Shown here in pieces: positions 34,411 to 44,070 of a DNA stretch of 64,000 bases. Made by a program: the position numbers and the translations under genes. Every line of letters begins with the position of its first letter. Position 1 is the stretch's first letter. The notes beneath the pieces are model-generated. The model searched no databases. It was not told the DNA's origin and saw nothing but the letters and a program-made list of their open reading frames with translations. This stretch comes from Enterovibrio calviensis DSM 14347 (GTDB lineage: Bacteria > Pseudomonadota > Gammaproteobacteria > Enterobacterales > Vibrionaceae), in assembly GCF_000621165.1 (NCBI RefSeq), contig NZ_JHZA01000001.1, positions 372,001 through 436,000 on the forward strand. The letters run 5' to 3'.

Positions 34411-36555
34411 CGACAACAACATGGCACTTTCCGGATCCATTATTGGCAAGCTTAGACCAATTTGGATCAGCTGATCACCTTGAAAGGTCAATGGTTTAAC
34501 CATCCACGCAGGTTTATGCTTCATCGTGCTAGAAAATGCAGACGGAGCGTCTAAAATCTCGACACGATACTGCTTGTCAGGGCAAAGCACAGGTAAACGA
34601 AGTCGACCACCTTGAGCGTATTTCGGCATTGCGAGTTGTGCGACAACAAGGAGCGTGACGGTGTCATCTTTCACACCATAAATGCGAGTGTTGGTGTCGG
34701 GCGATGGCAGGTTGAAACAACTGCCATGATGCAGAAGCGGACGATACTGTTTGTGCAAGCCAATGTAGCGAGCAAAAGCACGCAGCTCATTGTCTTCCAG
34801 GCCTACCGGATCTAATTCTGCACCCATGTGACCAAACAATGCGGTAATGCCTCGAAACGACATGTCATGGCAGCGTCTTGTGGTGTGGCTTTGGCGAGGG
34901 CCAATGTGGGAACCCATGACTTCGGGCGGGAAGAAATACTGCATGCCACGCTGGATGGCTTGGCGTTCCAACGCGTCGTTGCAATCGGATGTCCAAAAAC
35001 GGTGCGTGCGTTTAAGCACTTCATAATCAACACGCCCGCCACCTGATGCGCATGATTCAATTTCGACGTAAGGATGGCGCAGCGTCAGATCATCAATGAG
35101 TGTGTACAATGCCAGCGTTTGCCGGTGATAAGCAGCGTTTAGAGCGTGACCGGCTTGGACCAACTCACGGTTCATGTCCCATTTCAGGTAGGCAATATTG
35201 TGCTCGGTCAGCAGGGCGTCCAATGATGTCAGCAAGTAGTGGTATGCGTCAGGATTTTGCAGATCGAGGACAAACTGATAGCGCCCTGCGGGTTGCGCGT
35301 AACCAAGTTCGTCTAACCCCAGCATCCAATCTGGGTGTTCACGAAAGAGGACGGAATCTTTGCTAACCATCTCGGGTTCTACCCATAACCCAAACTCCAT
35401 CCCCAGTTGATTGATATGTTCAACAACAGGCTTGAGGCCTTCTGGATATTTGCGTTTGTCGACGCGCCAGTCGCCAAGCGCTCGCATTTCTCCATCTCGA
35501 TTTAGGAACCAGCCATCGTCGAGAATAAAGCGCTCCACACCTAATCGAGCGACAGCACTCGCCATGTCCATAATGCGTTGTGGCTGGTGGTCGAAATACA
35601 TGCCTTCCCATGTATTGAAATGCACGGGGCGCACCTTAGATTGCGGAAAATGAAGCACTGATGAACGTACGTATTGATGGAATTTCTGCATCATGCTGTT
35701 GAGGCCCTGTGAGGCGAAAACGGCATAAAGGGTCGGGGTTTCAAAACTTTCGCATGGCGCTAAGACAATTTCTCCCGGCGCGAGCAGTGCTTCGGCTTGC
35801 AAGTAGCGTCGCCCATCACTTTTTACGCGAGCTTGAAGACGGTGGTTGCCGCTCCAACCAAAATGCATACCTAGCACGTTGCCCGTCAGGTCATTGCTGC
35901 TCGACGGCAAGGTAATGATGCCAGGGAATGATTCATGAGAGGTGCGGCCACGTCGATTCTCTTGGATGAAGCCACTGTGTTCGAGAGGCGTTCTTTGAGT
36001 TTGAAACTCGTGAGACCAGCGTCCATGGAACGTCATAATATCGGAGAAGGTGTCATCAAACGGCAAGGTGAGAGCAAAACGGTTCACGGTATAGTCGTTG
36101 CAGCCAATGTTGATGAGTTGCTGTTTGAGCATGAGTACATCAGTGGCGTCATCGAGTTCGAGATAGATATTAATCTCTAGCGCGGCACGGGGGTCGGCGA
36201 GCGTGAGTGTGGCAGACGATAAGCTGTCGTTCACGGCGATCAGTTCGAAAACCGGCGCCCAATCTTTGCCGTTTCGATGCCCTTCAATGCCAGGGCTGCC
36301 AAAATCGCCTCGCCCTTGCTCTGGGCATAAGGCGAGAGGGATGTGTGAATCGAGACGTGCTTGTCCGACGGGCGCGTCAAACATTTCAGGCGACAACGAA
36401 TGATCACGACTGAACTGGCTCCCCCAGTACACAATGGCTGGTACAGGGTCGAGTTGCACGATGAGGCTGTTATTCGCTGACTGCAGATGTAAAAAACGGG
36501 CTTCGGATGACGAAGATGGTGCGTGTGTGGAGGCATGGGAATAAGGCTTACTCAT
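34396..36555 (-). CDS. Alpha-galactosidase (GH36)
   Basis: This 719-residue enzyme has the GH36 pattern: an N-terminal beta domain, a TIM barrel with FILDDGWFLNRDGEMRALGDW, the nucleophile Asp in KWDMNRE (~residue 457), the acid/base Asp in SDCND (~523) and the signature ESCASGGGRVDYE. The C-terminal domain is beta. It cleaves alpha-1,6-galactosides such as melibiose and raffinose in the cytoplasm. No signal peptide is present. AAGGG lies 9 bases before the ATG. It is 5 bases from the repressor gene and followed by lacZ, forming a galactoside-degrading operon. Confidence 0.95.
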   Translation of the reverse strand: MSKPYSHASTHAPSSSSEARFLHLQSANNSLIVQLDPVPAIVYWGSQFSRDHSLSPEMFDAPVGQARLDSHIPLALCPEQGRGDFGSPGIEGHRNGKDWAPVFELIAVNDSLSSATLTLADPRAALEINIYLELDDATDVLMLKQQLINIGCNDYTVNRFALTLPFDDTFSDIMTFHGRWSHEFQTQRTPLEHSGFIQENRRGRTSHESFPGIITLPSSSNDLTGNVLGMHFGWSGNHRLQARVKSDGRRYLQAEALLAPGEIVLAPCESFETPTLYAVFASQGLNSMMQKFHQYVRSSVLHFPQSKVRPVHFNTWEGMYFDHQPQRIMDMASAVARLGVERFILDDGWFLNRDGEMRALGDWRVDKRKYPEGLKPVVEHINQLGMEFGLWVEPEMVSKDSVLFREHPDWMLGLDELGYAQPAGRYQFVLDLQNPDAYHYLLTSLDALLTEHNIAYLKWDMNRELVQAGHALNAAYHRQTLALYTLIDDLTLRHPYVEIESCASGGGRVDYEVLKRTHRFWTSDCNDALERQAIQRGMQYFFPPEVMGSHIGPRQSHTTRRCHDMSFRGITALFGHMGAELDPVGLEDNELRAFARYIGLHKQYRPLLHHGSCFNLPSPDTNTRIYGVKDDTVTLLVVAQLAMPKYAQGGRLRLPVLCPDKQYRVEILDAPSAFSSTMKHKPAWMVKPLTFQGDQLIQIGLSLPIMDPESAMLLSFTLV

Positions 36556-36560
36556 TATTA

Positions 36561-37610
36561 TTATCCCTTAAACGAGCGCTGAACTGTCTCTGGCATGACA
36601 GATTCACGTGTGATCAATGTTGGCTGATAGGTACCATTTTTTTTCTGTGTGTCACTTTGCATGGATAACGCAATGGCAAGCTCTGCGGCATGTGTTGCCA
36701 TGGCGGAGATGGGATAACGCACTGTCGTCAGTTTAGGGTGCATATAACGGGCGATGAGACTGTCATCAAATCCAACGACGGAAATATCGTGTGGGACTCG
36801 ATAGCCATCATCGGTCAAGGCAGTAATCACCCCTGCGGCCATGCCGTCGTTATAGCAAAATACGGCACTGATTTTTTCTTCGCGCTGAAGAAGGGCTTTT
36901 ATCGCCGCCTCTCCACCTTCTTCATCGGGTGGGGCGAATGCAATCCAGCTTTTGTCTTGCTCGCTTTCGCTGTTTGCATCCGGCGCACCAAGTTTGTGAG
37001 CAGTCAGTGCGTCGAGGTAACCTTGGCGGCGTTGTTGGGTATCTTCAATGTCATGATCAGAGCCAATATGGGCGATTCGCTGGTGACCTTGAGCAATTAA
37101 ATGTTCAGTCGCCAAGTAGGCGCCGTGGTAGTTATCGAGGTAGACGCATCGCGCTTCTAATCCTTCGATTCGTCGATTGATAAACACCATGGCGGGCAGT
37201 TCACTTGCGTAGTTTTTCAACGTTTCATCATCCAGCGCTTTACTGTGGACGATCAATGCGCCGACTTGATTTTGAATCAAGGATTCGATGGCTTGCTTTT
37301 CGCGCTCAGCGTTGTGATAGCCATTGCCTATAAGCAGTTGATGACCGCGCTGGTGGGCGAGGTTATCTACTTCTTTCACCAATGTGCCGAAAAAGGGATC
37401 CGACACATCTGCGACGACAACGCCAATAGTAAGGCTTTTCCTGTTCACTAAGGTTCTTGCCGCCGCATTGGGGCGATAACCCAGATCTTTCATGGCGTTT
37501 TTTACGGACTCAACGGTATCGGGACGTGTTTGTGGCGAAAGGTTGATCACCCGTGAGACGGTTGCGACGGAAACCCCCGCCCGCTTTGCAACATCTTTAA
37601 TGGTTGCCAT
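36561..37610 (-). CDS. LacI/GalR-family transcriptional repressor
   Basis: This 349-residue regulator has the LacI helix-turn-helix MATIKDVAKRAGVSVATVSR, the hinge (YRPNAAARTL) and a periplasmic-binding-like effector domain. It resembles GalR/GalS at FINRRIEGLEARCVYLDN, GHQRIAHIGS, PGGEAA-like EEGGEAAIKALL and GFDDSLIARYMHP, so galactose or a galactoside is the probable inducer. It is encoded within the operon, 5 bases before the alpha-galactosidase, and likely controls the divergent promoter at 38896. SD-like GGAG precedes the ATG. Confidence 0.9.
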   Translation of the reverse strand: MATIKDVAKRAGVSVATVSRVINLSPQTRPDTVESVKNAMKDLGYRPNAAARTLVNRKSLTIGVVVADVSDPFFGTLVKEVDNLAHQRGHQLLIGNGYHNAEREKQAIESLIQNQVGALIVHSKALDDETLKNYASELPAMVFINRRIEGLEARCVYLDNYHGAYLATEHLIAQGHQRIAHIGSDHDIEDTQQRRQGYLDALTAHKLGAPDANSESEQDKSWIAFAPPDEEGGEAAIKALLQREEKISAVFCYNDGMAAGVITALTDDGYRVPHDISVVGFDDSLIARYMHPKLTTVRYPISAMATHAAELAIALSMQSDTQKKNGTYQPTLITRESVMPETVQRSFKG

Positions 37611-37676
37611 TGCGACTCCTCCTCACTGATGGGTCATTAACCAAATGCATTCCCTCTGTCCATGTCAGATCCGAAG

Positions 37677-38807
37677 CTAGTCTTGCTCAAGCGATGTTAC
37701 CGAGACTTCTTCGTCGGTTTGTTCGCGATAGGTCAGCGCTTGTTCGTTGTTGTCGAACAAGTGGATATCGCTTGGTGAGCAGCGCAACGGAACGGTTTGG
37801 AATGCTTTCACTGCGTTGTCGCCTGGGATGTGAACTTTGAATCCATCAATGCCACTGTATTGACCAAACAAGTAAGTACCGTTGCCCAATCGCTCAACCA
37901 CTTCACTGTGAAACTCGAAATTAAAACCATCGCCTTTGCCAATCTGAATGTGCTCAGGGCGAATGCCCACCGTGACTTCCGCACCTTCATCGACCGGTTT
38001 CGCGATGGCGACCGTCAGGGTTTGTCCGTCAGGCATGGCCACATTCACTTCTGAACCGTTCACTGCCGAAACACGGCCGGGAATGAAATTCATTCTAGGC
38101 GAACCAATAAAACCGGCGACGAAAAGGTTGTCTGGATTGTGGTAAAGCGCCAGTGGAGAGCCGACTTGCTCAACATTCCCTGCGCGAAGCACAACGATTT
38201 TGTCCGCCAATGTCATGGCTTCCACTTGGTCGTGGGTGACATAGATCATGGTGTTTTTCAGTTCTTGGTGCAGCTTGGCGATTTGCAGACGCATTTCTAC
38301 GCGAAGTTCCGCATCCAAGTTTGATAGGGGTTCATCAAACAAGAATACTTTCGGGTCACGCACGATGGCGCGACCGATTGCCACACGTTGACGCTGACCG
38401 CCGGACAATGCCTTGGGTTTACGGTCTAGTAGCGGTTCGAGTTGCAGTGTCTTTGCTGCGCGATCAACGTGACGCTTCACTTCTGCTGGGTCAACACCGT
38501 TCATTTTCAAGCCGAATCCCATGTTCTCGCGTACTGACATGTGCGGATACAGTGCATAGGATTGGAACACCATTGCCACACCGCGGTCGGCGGGGTCGAC
38601 GTTGTTCACTTCCACGCCGTCAATGCTGATAGCGCCATCACTGATGGTTTCTAATCCCGCCACTAAGCGAAGCAAGGTGGACTTACCACACCCTGAAGGC
38701 CCGACGAAAACCACGAACTCCCCGCCAGTAATGTCTAGATCGATGCCATGAATGGTCTCAACTTTGCCAAAGCGTTTGATAACGTTTCTTAACGTGATAT
38801 TTGCCAT
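37677..38807 (-). CDS. MalK/UgpC-type sugar ABC transporter ATPase
   Basis: This 376-residue ATPase has Walker [10 protein letters not shown] (~residue 37), signature [19 protein letters not shown], Walker [14 protein letters not shown] and the C-terminal TOBE/OB domain typical of sugar importers. The ATG at 38807 is supported by AGGACATGCG 5-12 bases before it; an earlier ATG (38840) has none. It is divergent from the two permease genes and energises the same importer. CUT1 ATPases are often shared by several sugar systems, and no other CUT1 ATPase of this type is in the window. Confidence 0.95.
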   Translation of the reverse strand: MANITLRNVIKRFGKVETIHGIDLDITGGEFVVFVGPSGCGKSTLLRLVAGLETISDGAISIDGVEVNNVDPADRGVAMVFQSYALYPHMSVRENMGFGLKMNGVDPAEVKRHVDRAAKTLQLEPLLDRKPKALSGGQRQRVAIGRAIVRDPKVFLFDEPLSNLDAELRVEMRLQIAKLHQELKNTMIYVTHDQVEAMTLADKIVVLRAGNVEQVGSPLALYHNPDNLFVAGFIGSPRMNFIPGRVSAVNGSEVNVAMPDGQTLTVAIAKPVDEGAEVTVGIRPEHIQIGKGDGFNFEFHSEVVERLGNGTYLFGQYSGIDGFKVHIPGDNAVKAFQTVPLRCSPSDIHLFDNNEQALTYREQTDEEVSVTSLEQD

Positions 38808-38895
38808 AACGCATGTCCTATGCCGTGCTGTTATCGACACCGCTCATTTTTATGCTCGGGTCGTCCTTTTTTAAAAATAGTGTGTTTTTTGCTTT

Positions 38896-38911
38896 ATGGA
38901 AACGTTTACAT
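38896..38911. promoter_or_regulatory. GalR/LacI-type operator
   Basis: ATGGAAACGTTTACAT is a near-palindrome matching the GalR consensus GTGKAANCGNTTMCAC around the central CG. It lies in the 205-base gap between the ATPase and permease genes and can serve both directions. It fits the GalR-like protein encoded next door. Confidence 0.7.
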
Positions 38912-39012
38912 TCATAATTTTGTGAACTAGTTTTAAATAAAGCCAACCTCTCGGTAACAATCTCGTTACATGTTCACGGGTTGAACATCGTAAATTAAGG
39001 ACAGGACGTAAT

Positions 39013-39915
39013 ATGACTAGGCTTTCTTCAACAGCAACGTCGGGCAGCTCGCCAAGCAGAAGCAGTCTGACTTTAGCCCCTTGGTTTTTCCTCGCTCCGG
39101 CTATCGTGATTTTTTCGCTTTATGTGATGTACCCCATTTTACAAAGCGTGTGGTTAAGTTTTTTCGAATGGGATGGCCTAGGAGAAAAAACCTGGGTCGG
39201 ATTTGATAACTACGTTGAGCTATTCGACTCCGACACGTTTTACACCTCTCTGTTCAATAACTTCCTCTGGATGGTGCTTTTCATGTTAGCCCCGCCCTTT
39301 GGATTGCTCATCGCGCTCTTTCTCAACCAAAAAGTCGCGGGCATTCGCCTGATTAAAGCCCTGTTTTTCTTCCCTTTTGTCATTTCTCAGGTGGTCGTTG
39401 GCTTAGTGTTTGCGTGGTTCTATGACCCCTCATTTGGTTTGCTGACACAAATCATGGTGGGAATGGGCTTTGATCCTGTATCCATTCTTGCTGACGAAGA
39501 TTTGGTCACTTACGGAATCATTGCGGCTGGTCTTTGGCCACAAGTCGCGTACTGCATGATTTTGTACCTCACAGGCTTGAACAACCTCGACCCAGAACAG
39601 CTAGAAGCCGCCCGTTTAGATGGTGCTCGTCGCTGGAAAATGATGTGGTACGTGGTGGTGCCACAGCTCAAACCTGCCACTTTTATCGCAGTGGTAGTGA
39701 CCGTGATTGGCGCCTTGAGGTCTTTTGATTTAGTCGCAACCATGACAGCCGGCGGCCCGTGGGGCAGTTCAACCGTGCTGGCGTACATGATGTATGAAGA
39801 GTCGATATTCAACTATCGCATGGGCTACGGCGCAGCGGTGGCCGTGGTGCTGTTCCTCATTATGGATATCTATATCGCCTACTTCTTGTGGCGCATGCTG
39901 AAAGGAGAGCGCTAA
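39013..39915 (+). CDS. Sugar ABC transporter permease, MalF/LacF-like
   Basis: This 300-residue inner-membrane protein has six hydrophobic segments and the CUT1 permease signature EAARLDGARRWKMMWYVVVPQLKP (EAA loop). An N-terminal cytoplasmic stretch of ~20 polar residues precedes the first membrane segment. Start ATG 39013 with AGGACAGGACG upstream. Its stop overlaps the start of the second permease by one base (TAATG). It probably imports galactosides with the neighbouring proteins. Confidence 0.95.
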   Translation: MTRLSSTATSGSSPSRSSLTLAPWFFLAPAIVIFSLYVMYPILQSVWLSFFEWDGLGEKTWVGFDNYVELFDSDTFYTSLFNNFLWMVLFMLAPPFGLLIALFLNQKVAGIRLIKALFFFPFVISQVVVGLVFAWFYDPSFGLLTQIMVGMGFDPVSILADEDLVTYGIIAAGLWPQVAYCMILYLTGLNNLDPEQLEAARLDGARRWKMMWYVVVPQLKPATFIAVVVTVIGALRSFDLVATMTAGGPWGSSTVLAYMMYEESIFNYRMGYGAAVAVVLFLIMDIYIAYFLWRMLKGER

Positions 39916-40766
39916 TGTTTCCTAGACCGATTGAACATCAAGGCAGGTTCATCAATGTTGGCTATCGTGTCGCGCTCTACATTGCCGTCATCCTTTGGCT
40001 TATCCCGCTAGCCGCGGTGTTGATGACCTCGATTCGCTCCATTGCCGATATCAATGCGGGTAACTATTGGGGCTGGCCTGATGAACTACAGTTTGTTGAA
40101 AACTATACCCAAGTCTTCATTGCCACACCCATGGCGCGCTATTTGTTGAACAGCTTGCTGATCAGCCTCCCTGCGGTTGCGGGCGCGGTTGCGCTATCAA
40201 CGTTGGCGGGTTTTGCACTGGCGAAATACAAGTTCAAAGGCAATGTTCTACTTTTCGCTATGTTTATTGGCGGGAACTTTGTGCCTTTTCAAATTTTGAT
40301 GATTCCCGTGCGTGATTTGACCATTGATCTCGGGTTGTACGACACGCACTGGGCGCTGATTTTCTTCCATGTCGCGTTCCAAGCCGGTTTTTGTACCTTG
40401 TTCATGCGCAACTTTATGGTGGGAATACCGGACGCGTTGATAGAAGCAGCGAGGGTCGAAGGGGTAAGCGAATGGCGAATTTTCTGGTATGTGGTGCTTC
40501 CTTTAGTGAGGCCCGCACTGGCGGCATTGTCGGTTTTGGTCTTTACCTTTATTTGGAATGACTTTTTCTGGGCGCTAGTACTGGTTCAAAGCGATGAGGT
40601 TCGTCCTGTTACGGCAGGCCTGAACGCATTGCAAGGTCAGTGGCTCGCGTCTTGGCAATACATGTCAGCGGGAGCGGTGATTGCCGCACTGCCACCGGTG
40701 GCATTGTTCTTTACGATGCAACGACACTTTATTGCTGGCTTAACCCTTGGTGCGACAAAAGGGTAA
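39915..40766 (+). CDS. Sugar ABC transporter permease, MalG/LacG-like
   Basis: This 283-residue membrane protein has six segments and the EAA loop EAARVEGVSEWRIFWYVVLP. The ATG at 39915 overlaps the previous stop and has AGGAG 8 bases upstream; earlier in-frame codons belong to the preceding gene. It pairs with the MalF-like subunit to form the channel. Confidence 0.95.
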   Translation: MFPRPIEHQGRFINVGYRVALYIAVILWLIPLAAVLMTSIRSIADINAGNYWGWPDELQFVENYTQVFIATPMARYLLNSLLISLPAVAGAVALSTLAGFALAKYKFKGNVLLFAMFIGGNFVPFQILMIPVRDLTIDLGLYDTHWALIFFHVAFQAGFCTLFMRNFMVGIPDALIEAARVEGVSEWRIFWYVVLPLVRPALAALSVLVFTFIWNDFFWALVLVQSDEVRPVTAGLNALQGQWLASWQYMSAGAVIAALPPVALFFTMQRHFIAGLTLGATKG

Positions 40767-40819
40767 TGCTGGTTTTACTGAACGACGGATATTTTCGAAC
40801 AACAGAAAGGATGAAGAGA

Positions 40820-42055
40820 ATGAGAACGCTTGCAAAAAAAAGCTTTGGCGTACTGTGCAGTCTGTTTCTTCTGCTAAGTGGCTCAGTCAACGCAGGGGAG
40901 TTGGTGATCAACTCTGATGCCTCTGATCCCGCGCCGAAAAAAGCATGGGCTGAGGTGATTGCGAAATTCGAAGAAGCAAACCCAGACATCACGGTGAAGT
41001 ACAACCTGTATGACCATGAAGCCTACAAAACCACGATCCGTAACTGGTTGGTAACGTCGCCACCTGATGTCGTGTTTTGGTATGCAGGTAACCGTATGAA
41101 AACCTTCGTTGACCGCGGCTTGTTCGAAGATGTCAGCGATATTTGGTCAGCAAACAACATGGCAGAAGACTTCTCAAGCGCCATGCCAGCAATGACCAGT
41201 AACGATAAGCAATATGGCGTGCCATACACCTATTACCAGTGGGGCATGTACTACCGCAAAGACTTGTTTGCCAAATACGACATCGCTGTGCCTAAAACGT
41301 GGGACGAGTTTGTCGCTGCATCGAAGACGTTGAAAGACAACGGTGTTACGCCGTTCACCATCGGCACGAAGTACCTGTGGACGGCTGCAGGTTGGTTTGA
41401 TTACTTGAACATGCGTGTGAACGGTCTGGATTTCCACATTGACCTGATGGACGGCAAAGTGCCCTACACCGATCCCCGTGTGAAAGCGGTTTTCGCGAAG
41501 TGGGATGAACTGGTGAAACCGGGTTACTACCTTGAAAACCATGCGTCTTACTCTTGGCAGGAAGCACAGCCATTCTTGTACAACGGCGAAGCGGCGATGT
41601 ACTTGATGGGCAACTTCTTGGCAGCGAACTTTACCGATGAAGTGCGTCCTAACATGGGCTTCTTCCAGTTCCCAGTGATCGACCCAGCGGTTCCAAACGC
41701 GGAAGATGCGCCTATGGATACGATTCATATTCCGTCGAAAGCGAAGAACAAAGAAGATGCGCGTAAGTTCCTCGCGTTTGTTGCTCAACCTGACATTCAA
41801 ACCATGATCAATGAAGCGTTGTTGCAGATACCGACCAACAACAAAGCAACACCAAAAGATGATGAGTACCTGAATGCAGGTGTCTTGATGCTGAATGAAG
41901 CGGCGGGTACGGCGCAGTTCTATGACCGTGATACCGACCCTTCTATGGCGAAAGAAGGCATGAAGGGCTTCCAGCAATACATGGTTCACCCTGATCGCAT
42001 CGACAAAATTCTGACTAAGTTAGAGAAAACGCGTCAGCGTACCTTTAAAGAATAA
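40820..42055 (+). CDS. Extracellular sugar-binding protein of the galactoside ABC transporter
   Basis: This 411-residue family-1 solute-binding protein begins MRTLAKKSFGVLCSLFLLLS with a signal peptide ending ...SVNA. It has the cluster pattern of sugar-binding proteins (TVKYNLYDHEAYKTTIRNWL, ADVVFWYAGNR-like PPDVVFWYAGNRM, VPYTYYQWGMYYRKDLF). The start is chosen from AAGGA 8 bases before; a second ATG lies three codons upstream. It follows the permeases closely and completes the importer. The likely ligand is a galactose-containing oligosaccharide, from context only. Confidence 0.9.
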   Translation: MRTLAKKSFGVLCSLFLLLSGSVNAGELVINSDASDPAPKKAWAEVIAKFEEANPDITVKYNLYDHEAYKTTIRNWLVTSPPDVVFWYAGNRMKTFVDRGLFEDVSDIWSANNMAEDFSSAMPAMTSNDKQYGVPYTYYQWGMYYRKDLFAKYDIAVPKTWDEFVAASKTLKDNGVTPFTIGTKYLWTAAGWFDYLNMRVNGLDFHIDLMDGKVPYTDPRVKAVFAKWDELVKPGYYLENHASYSWQEAQPFLYNGEAAMYLMGNFLAANFTDEVRPNMGFFQFPVIDPAVPNAEDAPMDTIHIPSKAKNKEDARKFLAFVAQPDIQTMINEALLQIPTNNKATPKDDEYLNAGVLMLNEAAGTAQFYDRDTDPSMAKEGMKGFQQYMVHPDRIDKILTKLEKTRQRTFKE

Positions 42056-42079
42056 GCATAAGAATCATTGCTAGCATTT

Positions 42080-42111
42080 GCGGAGGCCCCCTCGATGGCC
42101 TCCGCTTTTTT
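42080..42111 (+). terminator. Terminator of the sugar ABC operon
   Basis: GCGGAGGCC (42080-42088) pairs with GGCCTCCGC (42097-42105), followed by six T. It lies 25 bases past the binding-protein stop. Confidence 0.9.
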
Positions 42112-42310
42112 ATTTCCACGCTTTATATCGCTACACCCCGCCATTTCTCTTCGATCTGCACCTTGCCAGCACGCCAAATCGCGCGGATATTCCATATGCA
42201 TGACGCGATATCTGTCACAAAACATCCTTTGGTGTACTAGAGTTATGGGACTGGTTTTTTAATTTCAGTGGGTTGATTCAACGCGCTGAGTATTTTGTTC
42301 GGACGGTGCT

Positions 42311-42658
42311 ATGCCCAACCTGATTAGCGACAGTTATATGAACTCGACATATTTTAACTCTCGTTCAAAGGAGCGAGATGATCAGTCTGCGGGCAGTATT
42401 AATAACGTTAATCTGACAGTCACTGAGCGGGCTGAACTGTTGAACAAAGAACGCGAAGAAAAGAAGCAAGCCGAAGCAGCGCAAGAAGAAGCCCCGCAAA
42501 AACGTGATTTTCGTGGTTTGATTGACCGAGTGGCCGAACAAGAAGCCCAGAAAGCCAAGTTCTCAGCGTACACCACCCGACAGCAAGAACTGCTCAAGCA
42601 GGTGGAAAATACCATTACTCCTCAAAGCAACGAACGCAGCTACGAATTTAAAGTCTAG
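42311..42658 (+). CDS. Hypothetical coiled-coil protein
   Basis: This 115-residue soluble protein is rich in Glu, Lys, Gln and Ala from about residue 35 to 95, with a predicted coiled coil (ERAELLNKEREEKKQAEAA, then LIDRVAEQEAQKAKF). The N-terminal 25 residues are polar. GGACGG precedes the ATG by about 5 bases. Family not recognised. A pair of 13-base repeats (42684-42709) follows its stop. Confidence 0.5.
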   Translation: MPNLISDSYMNSTYFNSRSKERDDQSAGSINNVNLTVTERAELLNKEREEKKQAEAAQEEAPQKRDFRGLIDRVAEQEAQKAKFSAYTTRQQELLKQVENTITPQSNERSYEFKV

Positions 42659-42887
42659 TGTTAACGTTTAGCTCCGGTGTTTGCGCCGATGTTTAGTGCC
42701 GATGTTTAGCGATGCTTTTTCAATTGATTAGTCGGTCCAGCGATATTTCCCCATCTTAACGACCCACACTCATTTCTCGTCGACGTGACCGTTTCTATTG
42801 AATATCTAGGGTAGAGTGGGCGTATTCTCAATCTACTCACAAGCATCGTGACGTTGCTTGTGTGTATCAACACGCAAAGGAGTGTGT

Positions 42888-43322
42888 ATGTCGTTAACCC
42901 CTTTTCATGTCGCCATTCCTGTTCGACACCTTGAAGAGTCCCGCGCGTTTTATCGCGATGTTTTACGGTGCAGTGAAGGACGCAGCAGTGAGTGCTGGGT
43001 GGACTTTAATCTTTACGGACATCAACTGGTGATCCACCATGACCCTGCGATGGGGGAAGAGGGGAAAGTTCGGCTCCACCATAACTCGGTGGATAGCCAT
43101 TCCGTACCCGTGCCACACATTGGTGTGGTGCTTGAAATGGCGGATTGGGAAGTGCTCGCAGCGCGGCTTAAAGAAAAAGGCGTGGCCTTTGTTATCGAGC
43201 CCTATGTGCGGTTTAAAGGGCAACCGGGCGAGCAAGCGACCATGTTCTTCTATGACCCTTCGGGTAATGCGTTGGAATTCAAATCGTTCAAGGACATCGA
43301 GGCTCAGCTTTTCGAAACCTGA
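42888..43322 (+). CDS. VOC-superfamily (extradiol-dioxygenase-like) protein
   Basis: This 144-residue protein has a VOC module: [21 protein letters not shown] at the start and [18 protein letters not shown] at the end, giving His and Glu metal ligands; HQLVIHHD and PHIGVVLEM provide the inner strands. The ATG at 42888 has AAGGAG 5 bases upstream. It is convergent with the cupin gene. The substrate is unknown; glyoxalase or dioxygenase chemistry is possible. Confidence 0.8.
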   Translation: MSLTPFHVAIPVRHLEESRAFYRDVLRCSEGRSSECWVDFNLYGHQLVIHHDPAMGEEGKVRLHHNSVDSHSVPVPHIGVVLEMADWEVLAARLKEKGVAFVIEPYVRFKGQPGEQATMFFYDPSGNALEFKSFKDIEAQLFET

Positions 43323-43358
43323 TGCTATTTGAGAGTGCTATTTGAACTCTAGCGCTGA

Positions 43359-43724
43359 TCAAATCCACGTTTGATCGTCTGTGGCGACAGTCACGCCCGT
43401 CACGTCTGAACCTGTGTGTTGCGTGGATGCGGGTTCAATCATCATAAAGTGCGTATCGGGCGTTGCCACAGGGCAGTGCTCCACGCCTTTTGGCACGACG
43501 TACATTTCACCGGGGTTGAGCACAATCTCCTTGTCTCTGAGTTTCAGAGTAAGCTGGCCTTTCCACACCAGAAACAATTCGTCTTCGTTTTCATGACTGT
43601 GCCACACCAACTCACCACTGCCTTTGGCGATTTTTACCAACTGCCCGTTGGATTCAGCGAGAATTTTTGGTGTCCATTCTTCTTCAAACAGCGAGAACTT
43701 CTCCGTGATTGAAATCTTATCCAT
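43359..43724 (-). CDS. Cupin-domain protein
   Basis: This 121-residue protein has the cupin metal motifs: VWHSHENEDELFLVWKGQL (HxHxxxxE) and the second GEMYVVPKGVEHCPVA (PxGxxH). These give a three-His/Glu metal site as in small cupins with oxidase, isomerase or sensor roles. Two ATGs are adjacent (43727, 43724); the second is better spaced from GGAG. Function is not clear. Confidence 0.75.
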   Translation of the reverse strand: MDKISITEKFSLFEEEWTPKILAESNGQLVKIAKGSGELVWHSHENEDELFLVWKGQLTLKLRDKEIVLNPGEMYVVPKGVEHCPVATPDTHFMMIEPASTQHTGSDVTGVTVATDDQTWI

Positions 43725-43860
43725 CATAAACTCCTTTTATTGTTTAAAACCCCGCCATCTTTTCGCCATTTTTGTTCATTGAATTTCCATTTTTCCTCCA
43801 CGGTGTTGACATCTAAAGCAGGTGTAATAGTCATCAACAACCAAAGAAATAGTGAGAATA

Positions 43861-44037
43861 ATGATGAGCAAACAAACAGAATCTAGCCGCTATACTCACC
43901 GAAATAACGATGAGTATAGGCATGAGCGTCCGGCACAAGACAATGGTATTTGGCGACAGTTTTCGTTTGGTATTCCGACATGGTTATGGCCGCTGTTGAT
44001 TTGTTTGGTGTGGCTGATTCAACTGGCGGCGCATTAA
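43861..44037 (+). CDS. Small single-span membrane protein
   Basis: This 58-residue protein has a polar N-terminal half and a single membrane segment at the end (IPTWLWPLLICLVWLIQLAAH), so it is probably tail-anchored. The start is ATG 43861 or 43864 after GTGAGA. It meets the EamA gene tail to tail. No family is recognised. Confidence 0.45.
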   Translation: MMSKQTESSRYTHRNNDEYRHERPAQDNGIWRQFSFGIPTWLWPLLICLVWLIQLAAH

Positions 44038-44070
44038 AGGTTTTTACGACGAACTTGACGACGAATTCGT

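Noticed and set aside
41174-41989. Long minus-strand frame over the sugar-binding protein
   Set aside because: It is the antisense of a well-supported gene, with no start context and an implausible Arg/His/Val-rich composition.
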